A stretch of 64,000 nt of DNA, from positions 744,001-808,000 of the forward strand of contig NZ_JAFMTB010000001.1 of the NCBI RefSeq assembly GCF_017916475.1, in the 5' to 3' direction. The DNA comes from Patulibacter sp. SYSU D01012. Lineage in GTDB: Bacteria > Actinomycetota > Thermoleophilia > Solirubrobacterales > Solirubrobacteraceae. Made by a program: the position numbers and the translations under genes. The notes beneath the pieces were generated by a model. That model made no database searches. It was given only the letters and a program-made list of their open reading frames with translations, and was not told the DNA's origin. Below, piece after piece: positions 58,294-64,000 of this stretch. Position 1 is the stretch's first letter; every line of letters begins with the position of its first letter.

Positions 58294-58956
58294 ATGGCGG
58301 ACGCCACACGGCCAGGGCTGCGCGAGCGCAAGAAGCAGCACACGCGGGAGACGATCGCCCGGGTGGCGCTCGACCTCTTCGACCGCCAGGGCTTCCACGC
58401 CACGACGATCCCGCAGATCGCCGAGGCCGCCGACGTCTCGCCGCGCACCGTCTCGTCGTACTTCCCCGCCAAGGAGGAGCTGGTCTTCCCGGATCTGCGC
58501 GAGGCGTTGACCGGCCTGGCCGAGCGGCTCGAGGGGCGGGGCCCGGGCGAGTCGAGCATCGAGGCCGTCCGCGGCTGGATCCACGACCAGCTGCCGCTGT
58601 GGGAGGAGCGGGTGGAGCAGTCGCGCCGGCAGCGCCGCCTGCTCGCCACCGAGGAGTCGCTCGCGGCGTACGAGCGGGGGCAGATGCTCGAGGCGGAGCG
58701 CCTGCTGGTGCGCGCGATCGCCGAGGACCTGGGCGCCTCGCCCGACGAGCTGGAGCCGCGCATGGCGGCCGCGGCGACCCTCGCGGTCTTCGACGTCCTG
58801 GGCGCCGAGGGCGACGCGGCGGACGAGTGCGACGCGTCGGAGCGCCTGCCGCTGGAGGAGCGTCGCGAGGAGGCCGTGCGGCTGGTCGACCGGGCGCTGC
58901 TCTTCGTCGCCGCCGGCATCCGTGCGCTGCAGGCGGACGACGCGGCGGCCGCCTGA
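58294..58956 (+). CDS. TetR-family transcriptional repressor
   Basis: A 220-residue protein has a TetR HTH at 10-55 (RERKKQHTRETIARVALDLFDRQGFHATTIPQIAEAADVSPRTVSSYFPAKEELVF) and a helical ligand domain with HDQLPLWEERVEQ. Divergent TetR repressors commonly control adjacent MmpL transporters and sense a hydrophobic ligand. The ATG is leaderless (TAGGCT, 6 nt). Its own promoter overlaps the AGTTGCAA site, so autorepression is likely. The same octamer at the esterase promoter suggests a small regulon. Confidence 0.92.
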   Translation: MADATRPGLRERKKQHTRETIARVALDLFDRQGFHATTIPQIAEAADVSPRTVSSYFPAKEELVFPDLREALTGLAERLEGRGPGESSIEAVRGWIHDQLPLWEERVEQSRRQRRLLATEESLAAYERGQMLEAERLLVRAIAEDLGASPDELEPRMAAAATLAVFDVLGAEGDAADECDASERLPLEERREEAVRLVDRALLFVAAGIRALQADDAAAA

Positions 58957-58984
58957 GCCGCGTCCCCGGGCGTCGGGGCGGCGG

Positions 58985-59016
58985 CCGTAGGGCCGCCGGG
59001 GCGGGCGGCCCTACGG
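58985..59016. terminator. Bidirectional terminator hairpin
   Basis: Perfect 13-bp arms CCGTAGGGCCGCC and GGCGGCCCTACGG with a 6-nt loop include the TAG stop of the minus-strand gene that follows. Confidence 0.75.
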
Positions 59017-59508
59017 GTGCGGGTCGCCGCCGGCGAGCACGCGGGCGCCCACGCGGCGGCGCGCCTCCTCGATCCGGCGCTGCTGCTCGTCGGCGCGGCG
59101 GAGCAGCTCGGCGAAGTCGATGGGCGCCAGCTTGGGGTGCGCGAGCTCCTGCAGCACGATCCAGCCGCGACTCTTGCCGTGCACCGCGATCGACAGGCCC
59201 TCGAGCTCGACCAGGCTCGACAGCGGCGAGCGCGTGACGATGCGGCCGTTCGCCTTCACCCGACCGACGAGCTCGCCGATCGCGCCCGCCACGACCTTGA
59301 GCCGGTCCTTCGGGGCGCCCAGCAGGTCGAGCGCGCGGACGAGCTGACCGCGGTCCCAGGCGATCTGGTCGTGGAACCACGCCAGCAGCTCGTGCAGCTC
59401 GGCGTCGACCCCCTCGTGCGCGTCCCGCGCCCGCCGCGCGAGCGAGACGCCGCCGGTGGCGGCGGCCAGGTGGTCGTTGACGTAGATCGCGAGCAGCTTG
59501 TCGTCCAT
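59011..59508 (-). CDS. Conserved hypothetical all-helical protein
   Basis: The 165-residue protein begins MDDKLLAIYVNDHLAAATGGVSLARRARDAHEG. Long amphipathic helices follow, including ELHELLAWFHDQIAWDRGQLVRALDLLG, which resembles ferritin-like or DUF892/Dps-type bundles without a clear di-iron E-xx-H set. A shorter central segment SSLVELEGLSIAVHGKSRGW and a C-terminal helix of Arg/Glu come after. A GGAGAAGG Shine-Dalgarno precedes the ATG. The family is unknown to me; the neighbourhood (TatA, PRC-barrel) suggests a stress role. Confidence 0.72.
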   Translation of the reverse strand: MDDKLLAIYVNDHLAAATGGVSLARRARDAHEGVDAELHELLAWFHDQIAWDRGQLVRALDLLGAPKDRLKVVAGAIGELVGRVKANGRIVTRSPLSSLVELEGLSIAVHGKSRGWIVLQELAHPKLAPIDFAELLRRADEQQRRIEEARRRVGARVLAGGDPHP

Positions 59509-59617
59509 CGGCCTTCTCCGTGGGGGGCGGTCGACGGACGGCTACCCGGCGGGGCGCCACGCGATGCGCACGGGCCCGGGCCGGGCGGCGCGCCGCGGGG
59601 GCGCGCCGGCGCGGCGA

Positions 59618-59821
59618 TCAGTCGCGGGCGGGGGCGGCCTCGTCGGCCGTCGCCTTCGTCACGGCGGCGTGGTCGTCGCCGCCCTGCAGGGAGTCCTTGA
59701 AGCCGCGCATGCCGGAGCCGAGGGACTTCGCGACGTCGGGGATGCGCTTCGGTCCGAAGACGACGAGCAGGACCACCGCGAGGATGATCAGGTGGGTGGG
59801 TTGCAGCAGGCCAGAGCCCAT
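59618..59821 (-). CDS. tatA: Twin-arginine translocase subunit TatA
   Basis: The 67-residue protein has an N-terminal transmembrane helix (THLIILAVVLLVVFGP), the hinge FGPKRIPDVAKSLGSGMRGFKDSL typical of TatA/E, and an acidic disordered tail. TatA forms the pore for folded Tat substrates. A strong GGAGGT lies 7 nt before ATG 59821, so I prefer it over an ATG eight codons upstream. There is no tatB or tatC nearby. Confidence 0.92.
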   Translation of the reverse strand: MGSGLLQPTHLIILAVVLLVVFGPKRIPDVAKSLGSGMRGFKDSLQGGDDHAAVTKATADEAAPARD

Positions 59822-59926
59822 GGGGACCTCCGTACGTCGGTTCACGCCCGGCCGGGCGTCGCTCTACGAGTACAACGGGCGGCACCCTCCCACGGATGCG
59901 CCCGATGGCGCAAGCGCCGCGCGTCG

Positions 59927-59947
59927 CCCCCGCCCGGGTGGCGGGGG
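59927..59947 (-). terminator. Hairpin after the alcohol dehydrogenase gene
   Basis: Perfect 8-bp arms CCCCCGCC and GGCGGGGG with a 5-nt loop lie about 100 nt beyond the stop. Confidence 0.5.
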
Positions 59948-60051
59948 TGCCCCGCCCTGCGTGCGCCGCACGCTCGGGCGGGTGGGCGACAGCCCCACGG
60001 CCGCCGGACCCGGAGCGGGGCCGGGGCGATGGTGCCGCCGGGCGCGCCCGC

Positions 60052-61248
60052 TCAAGCCGGGCCGTGCGGCTGGAGGAGGGTCTTGATCATCCCGTCCTCC
60101 TTCTTCTGGAACGTCTCGTACGCCTTCGGGCCGTCGTCGAGCGACAGCTTGTGCGTGGCCAGCCGCTCGACGCCGAGCGGGTCGCTCTCGTCGCTGACGA
60201 GCGGCATGAGGTCGTCGATCCAGCGCTTGACGTTGGCCTGGCCCATGCGGATGTTCACCTGCTTGTCGAACAGCTGCAGCATCGGCATCGGGTCGGCCAT
60301 GCCGCCGTAGACGCCCGAGAGCGAGATCGTGCCGCCGCGGCGGACGATGTCGCCCGCGGCGTGCAGGGCGCTCAGGCGGTCCAGGCCGCCGGTCTCCATC
60401 ACCTTCTGGGCGACGGCGTCGGGCAGCAGGCCCGCGATCGTCTGCGCGAACTTGCCGACGGGCGCGCCGTGCGCCTCCATGCCGACCGCGTCGATGACCC
60501 CGTCCGGGCCGCGGCCGTCCGTCAGCTCCTGGACCGCGGCGGTGACGTCGTCGGTGCTCGAGATGTCGATGACCTCGGCGCCGTAGCGCTGCGCCAGCGC
60601 GAGACGCTCGGGGACGAGGTCGAGGGCGATGACCTTGCCGGCGCCGCGGTGCTTGGCGATGCGGACGCTCATCTGGCCGATGGGGCCTAGGCCGAGGACG
60701 GCGACGGAGCCGCCCTGCGGCACGTTCGCGTACTCGACGGCCTGCCAGGCGGTGGGCAGCACGTCGGACAGGTAGACGAAGCGGTCGTCCGCGGGACCGT
60801 GCGGCACCTTGATCGGGCCGTACTGGGCCTGCGGCACGCGCAGGTACTCGGCCTGGCCGCCGGGGACCTGGCCGTAGAGCTTCGTGTAGCCGAGCAGCGC
60901 GGCGCCCGAGCCGTACTCGCGCACCTGCGTCGTCTCGCACTGCGACTGCAGGCCCGCGTCGCACATGAAGCAGTGGCCGCAGGAGACGTTGAACGGGATC
61001 ACCACGCGGTCCCCGGGCTTGATGTGCGTGACCTCGGCGCCGACCTCCTCCACGATGCCCATCGGCTCGTGGCCCAGGACGTCGCCCGCGTCGAGGAAGG
61101 GCGCCATCACCTCGTACAGGTGCAGGTCGGACCCGCAGATGCCGGTCGACGTGACCTTGATGATCGCGTCGGTCGGGTGCTCGATGGTGGGGTCGGGGAC
61201 GGTGTCGATGCGCACGTCGCGCTTGCCGTGCCAGGTCAGGGCCTTCAT
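60052..61248 (-). CDS. Zinc-dependent alcohol/formaldehyde dehydrogenase-like
   Basis: A 398-residue MDR enzyme has GICGSDLH (catalytic-zinc Cys), GHEPMGIVEEVG (His/Glu), the structural zinc cluster CGHCFMCDAGLQSQC, and the Rossmann loop VAVLGLGPIGQMSVRIA. An inserted helix-rich segment around 250-290 (FAQTIAGLLPDAVAQKVMETGG) is shared with the glutathione-independent formaldehyde dehydrogenase branch, and the length of ~398 also fits. GGAGG lies 8 nt before the ATG. It is monocistronic. Confidence 0.88.
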   Translation of the reverse strand: MKALTWHGKRDVRIDTVPDPTIEHPTDAIIKVTSTGICGSDLHLYEVMAPFLDAGDVLGHEPMGIVEEVGAEVTHIKPGDRVVIPFNVSCGHCFMCDAGLQSQCETTQVREYGSGAALLGYTKLYGQVPGGQAEYLRVPQAQYGPIKVPHGPADDRFVYLSDVLPTAWQAVEYANVPQGGSVAVLGLGPIGQMSVRIAKHRGAGKVIALDLVPERLALAQRYGAEVIDISSTDDVTAAVQELTDGRGPDGVIDAVGMEAHGAPVGKFAQTIAGLLPDAVAQKVMETGGLDRLSALHAAGDIVRRGGTISLSGVYGGMADPMPMLQLFDKQVNIRMGQANVKRWIDDLMPLVSDESDPLGVERLATHKLSLDDGPKAYETFQKKEDGMIKTLLQPHGPA

Positions 61249-61423
61249 GGGGTCCTCCGGGGTCGGGGGGGTGGCCGGATCGGCGGTGGCCGGGCCGGCC
61301 GTGGAGCCCGGCTACCCCGGATCGTCCGGACCATGCGCGCCCGGACGACGCGCGGCCCGCCGGTGCGGGCCACGCGACCGGCCGGCGGCCGCGCGGGGAC
61401 GGACGCGCGGCGTGCCGGACCGG

Positions 61424-61449
61424 GCGCCGCGGCCACGGGGCCGCGGCGC
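61424..61449 (-). terminator. Hairpin after the four-helix membrane protein gene
   Basis: Perfect 11-bp arms GCGCCGCGGCC and GGCCGCGGCGC with a 4-nt loop lie 12 nt beyond the stop. Confidence 0.65.
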
Positions 61450-61460
61450 GGCGGGGCGCC

Positions 61461-62102
61461 TCAGACGCCGGCGCGATCGATGCGGCGGTGGAAGCGCTCG
61501 CCGGCGCGGCCGCCCAGGACGGCCGCCACGAGCGAGGCGACCAGGATGACGAGCGCCGTGACGGCGCCGCCGGTGGTCAGCGCGTTGCCCGAGATCGGCA
61601 GGCTCGGCAGGTTGAGCTGCTCGAACACGTTGTACTGCGAGCCCGCGATGGCGCCGAGCAGGCCGAGCAGAACCGTGATCGCGATCCCGATGACCCAGGT
61701 GCCGAAGCCCTGGCGGGCGCCGTCGAAGCGCACCATCCGGCCCGCGACGTAGCCGCCGCAGGAGTAGGCGATCACGAAGACGAGCACGAGCAGGACGCCG
61801 CCCGCGATGCCGATCGTCTTCGCCTCGCCGGACGAGACCTGCGTGTCGGCGTCCGTCAGGCCGATGGCGGCGCCGGCGGCGCTGAGGATCGCGGCGAGGA
61901 TCACCGAGATGCCGATCGCGACGAGCCAGCCGAAGATGGCCGGCCCGACGTGGAAGCCACCGAACTTCTCGCGCTGGCGCTCGCGGATGTCGCGGGGCGA
62001 CAGGTCGGGGCGTCCGTCGTGGTCGTGGTCGACCGCGGCGGGGTCCAGGCGCCGGGCGGCGACGCCCTCCGACGCGGGCTGGGCGGGCTGCTGGTCAGCC
62101 AT
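61461..62102 (-). CDS. Four-helix membrane protein, unknown function
   Basis: The 213-residue protein has a charged N-terminal ~55 residues (ARRLDPAAVDHDHDGRPDLSPRDIRERQREKFGGFHVGPA), then four helices: GWLVAIGISVILAAILSAAGAAIGL, IGIAGGVLLVLVFVIAYSCGGYVAGRMVR, TWVIGIAITVLLGLLGAI, and TALVILVASLVAAVLGGRAGERFH. It resembles TIGR04086/YrzE-like small membrane proteins. AAGGAGG precedes the ATG, which lies inside the end of the PRC-barrel gene (8-bp overlap). The two are one operon. Confidence 0.8.
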   Translation of the reverse strand: MADQQPAQPASEGVAARRLDPAAVDHDHDGRPDLSPRDIRERQREKFGGFHVGPAIFGWLVAIGISVILAAILSAAGAAIGLTDADTQVSSGEAKTIGIAGGVLLVLVFVIAYSCGGYVAGRMVRFDGARQGFGTWVIGIAITVLLGLLGAIAGSQYNVFEQLNLPSLPISGNALTTGGAVTALVILVASLVAAVLGGRAGERFHRRIDRAGV

Positions 62103-62907
62103 GGTGGTCGTCCTCCTTGGGGGTGCCGCCGAAGAGGCGGCGCAGTCGGGTGCCGACGCCGGCGTGCTCGCCGCGCGACTCGTCGGCCGGGCGCGGCGCG
62201 GGGGCCATCGCGCCCGCGTTCGCCGGGTCGATCACGTGGTCCGGTAGGACGCGGTGGTCGTCGTCGACCGTGGGGCGGCCGACGTAACGGGCGTCCGGCA
62301 CGGGGGCGGCGTGGTCCGTCGCGCCCGTGTCGTGGTCGAACGGCGCGGGGTCCGGCGTGCCCGTGGCGTCGCGCTCGGGAAGGGCGTCCGGCGCGGGTCG
62401 GGTCGCCTGCAGGTCGTCGTGCGCCTCGTGGCGGCCGAGCGGCCGCGGGGCGTCGTCGCCCGGGCGCTCCTCCTGCTCGCGCTGCTCGGCCTCCCACCGT
62501 TCGCGCCGCTCGCGCTCCTCGCGCTCCTCCCGCTCGCGGGCCGCCTGCTCGCGCGGCTCGTCCGCCGCCCGCCGCTCGGCCGCCAGGGCCGACCCGTGGT
62601 CCAGGCCGTAGTGGCGGTAGAGGGCGCGCTCGTCCTCGAGGCTGAGCGCCTCGTCGGCGTCGGCCTGCGGCGCCGCCTTGATCAGGTCGCCCGCCACGGG
62701 GACGGCGACGCCGTCCTCGACCTCGCGGGCGTGGGTGATCGGGACGAAGTGGTGCTTGCGGCCGAAGAGCCCCGAGCTGACCGTCGCCCACGCGGGCTGA
62801 CCGGTGTGCTCGTCGGCGAAGACGGCCTCGATCTTGCCGACCTTGCCGCCGTTCTCGTCGTACAGCGTGTGGCCGGGCCAGCGGGCGGCCTGTCGTTCGT
62901 CGGGCAC
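62095..62907 (-). CDS. PRC-barrel domain protein
   Basis: The 270-residue protein has a PRC-barrel at 1-85 (GHTLYDENGGKVGKIEAVFADEHTGQPAWATV, FVPITHAREVEDGVAVPVAGDLIKAAP). The rest is charged and disordered: a run of Arg/Glu (REREEREERERRERWEAEQREQEER) that could form a helix, and Pro/Asp-rich stretches. PRC-barrel proteins bind RNA or membranes or act in stress; in actinobacteria, paired forms with small membrane proteins are common and uncharacterised. AAGGAGGA lies 6 nt before the GTG start. Confidence 0.86.
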   Translation of the reverse strand: MPDERQAARWPGHTLYDENGGKVGKIEAVFADEHTGQPAWATVSSGLFGRKHHFVPITHAREVEDGVAVPVAGDLIKAAPQADADEALSLEDERALYRHYGLDHGSALAAERRAADEPREQAAREREEREERERRERWEAEQREQEERPGDDAPRPLGRHEAHDDLQATRPAPDALPERDATGTPDPAPFDHDTGATDHAAPVPDARYVGRPTVDDDHRVLPDHVIDPANAGAMAPAPRPADESRGEHAGVGTRLRRLFGGTPKEDDHHG

Positions 62908-63154
62908 GACTCCTCCTTCGTCGCGGGCCGCCCCGGTGGGCGGCGGATGCGTCTGCCGGTACCCCGGCGCCGCCGGGCCAATCGGCGGGTGCGTCGCGCC
63001 CGCTCGCCGACGCCCGGTGCCTCGCTGGACACCGGACGCCGGTCGGGCGGCTTCAGGCGCGCGGCCGGCTCGCTGTCCCGCCGCGCCACCGGGTGCGCCG
63101 GTGCCCGGTCGTCACGGTTCCCACACCCGCCACGAGCTGGGGCACAATGGCGGC

Positions 63155-63196
63155 GTGCCGCTCCGTCCTCGCCGACCACGGGATCCCGACCGATGA
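63155..63196 (+). CDS. 13-residue Arg/Pro-rich leader peptide coupled to MpsC gene
   Basis: CACAAT ends 6 nt before a GTG that opens a 13-codon frame (MPLRPRRPRDPDR). Its TGA overlaps the ATG of the next gene (ATGA). The downstream gene has no Shine-Dalgarno. The same design, down to the Arg/Pro content, occurs before the ABC gene at 23.1 kb. Chance is the alternative. Confidence 0.45.
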   Translation: MPLRPRRPRDPDR

Positions 63197-63549
63197 CGCC
63201 GCCCGAGGAGCACGACGTCCTCGCCGTGGTGTCCGACGCGATGGCGCACTTCCACAAGACGCGGGTGGGCCGCGGACCGGTGCGGATCGAGACGCGGCAC
63301 GCCGGGCAGGACGCCGTCGTGTGCGTGCTGCACGGCTCGATGACCACGCTGGAGCGGACGCTGCGCGACCAGGGGCTGGTCGACCAGGTGCGCGACCTGC
63401 GCCGCACCGTCAACGACGAGGCGCGCGACGAGCTGGCGGCCGTGGTCGCCGAGGCCACGGGTCGCCGGGTGCTGACGATGCTCACGGCGATCGACCCGCA
63501 CGCCGACATCGCGACGAAGGTCTTCGTCCTCGACCCCGCCGGGCGCTGA
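63193..63549 (+). CDS. MpsC/DUF2294 family protein
   Basis: A 118-residue protein has AMAHFHKTRVGRGPVRIETRHAGQDAVVCVLHGSMTTLERTLRDQGLVDQVRDLRRTV. The pattern GRGP...V.V.L.G..T..E..L....G...V...R is that of DUF2294, now called the MpsC family after a membrane-potential system in Gram-positive bacteria. It is soluble, and family function is poorly known. The ATG overlaps the stop of a short leader frame. It is followed by an aldehyde dehydrogenase with its own Shine-Dalgarno. Confidence 0.85.
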   Translation: MTPPEEHDVLAVVSDAMAHFHKTRVGRGPVRIETRHAGQDAVVCVLHGSMTTLERTLRDQGLVDQVRDLRRTVNDEARDELAAVVAEATGRRVLTMLTAIDPHADIATKVFVLDPAGR

Positions 63550-63664
63550 CGCGCGGCGGGCCGCGCGCGGGGCGCACCCGCCGGCCCTGGGGCCATGGGT
63601 TCGGCCGACGGCCCCGCCGGGTACAGGACGGCGGTCCGTCCTCGCGACCCTCGGAGGTCCCCAC

Positions 63665-64000
63665 GTGCCCCACGCCACCATCGATCCGCCCGCTCCGGTC
63701 CAGGACCCCGAGGGCACCACGATCGTCGTCCGCGATCCGGCGACGGGGGAGACGGTCGCCGAGGTGCCCACCGCCGACGCCGCCGCGATCCGCGACGCCG
63801 TCGAGGCCGCGCGCGGCGCCTTCCGCGGCTGGGCTGACACGCCCGCCGGTGAGCGCGCGGGCGTGCTGAAGGCGTGGGCCCGCGCGCTGCACGCGCACGC
63901 CGACGAGATCGCGACGCTGGTGACGCGGGAGATGGGCAAGCCGGCGGGCGACGCCCGCGGCGGCGTGGACGCCGGCATCGGGGCCATCGAGCAGTACGCG
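63665..64000 (+). CDS. Aldehyde dehydrogenase, N-terminal part
   Basis: The frame runs off the right edge after 112 codons. It has TTIVVRDPATGETVAEVPTADAAAIRDAVEAARGAFRGWADTPAGERAGVLKAWARALHAHADEIATLVTREMGKPAGDARGGV, the standard N-terminal region of the NAD(P)+ aldehyde dehydrogenase superfamily (succinate-semialdehyde/lactaldehyde type). The catalytic Cys and Glu would be beyond the window. GGAGGT lies 6 nt before the GTG start. Confidence 0.9.
   Translation, partial: MPHATIDPPAPVQDPEGTTIVVRDPATGETVAEVPTADAAAIRDAVEAARGAFRGWADTPAGERAGVLKAWARALHAHADEIATLVTREMGKPAGDARGGVDAGIGAIEQYA

Noticed and set aside
1-64000. Mobile elements, prophage, integrases or attachment sites
   Set aside because: No transposase, integrase, tRNA target or terminal inverted repeat was found; composition looks uniform by eye.

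Overview
The window reads as chromosomal DNA of a very GC-rich actinobacterium. The short Cys/Arg-rich beta tails on RTX and collagen-like exoproteins, an Rpf-like muralytic protein, the many leaderless genes and the MmpL-type transporter all point that way. A Solirubrobacterales/Thermoleophilia relative (Patulibacter- or Conexibacter-like) is my best inference; no rRNA or tRNA is present to test it. I see no insertion sequence, phage, CRISPR array or tRNA gene.

Layout. 0-2.9 kb: C-terminal part of an RTX (Ca2+-binding) exoprotein, a SUKH-like protein and a 43-residue membrane peptide. 2.9-17.7 kb: first polysaccharide block, with membrane-anchored GT2, large GT2/GT4 enzymes, a Wzt/Wzm ABC exporter operon with methyltransferase and GT-C enzyme, an Rpf-like protein behind a structured leader, two more GT2 enzymes and a methyltransferase. 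17.7-24.6 kb: a compact RiPP-like cassette. It holds a B2-type transglutaminase-fold protease, a PqqD/RRE protein, a nucleotidyltransferase, two HprK-like kinases, three tiny precursor peptides with the lasso-type YxxP leader, a P450 and a two-gene ABC transporter, and it has no lasso cyclase. 24.6-42.4 kb: second polysaccharide block (UDP-HexNAc epimerase and dehydrogenase, WecA-like initiator, two O-antigen ligases, Wzx-like flippase, GT4 enzymes, AsnB, surface protein plus glycosidase). 42.5-58.9 kb: Lon, ABC transporter, APH-like kinase, aldo/keto reductase, acyl-CoA ligase, esterase, collagen-like protein, AraC/VOC pair, spermidine-synthase-like protein and an MMPL transporter with divergent TetR. 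59-64 kb: stress or housekeeping genes (TatA, alcohol dehydrogenase, PRC-barrel, MpsC) and the start of an aldehyde dehydrogenase.

How it works together. The two polysaccharide blocks provide sugar-nucleotide synthesis, lipid-linked assembly and both ABC-dependent and Wzx/ligase-type export, so more than one surface glycan is likely. The RiPP-like cassette sits between them and its genes are tightly coupled by 4-nt NTGA overlaps. A striking regulatory theme is leaderless initiation: about twenty genes carry an xAnnnT (mostly TAnnnT) -10 element exactly 6 or 7 nt before the start codon. This re-assigns several starts, including a CTG start for a kinase and a GTG start that exposes the catalytic Cys of AsnB. 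Several stop codons are shared with -10 elements of the next gene.

The main candidate for an undescribed system is the cyclase-less lasso-like cassette with three near-identical precursors that end only 3-7 residues after the expected leader cleavage site.
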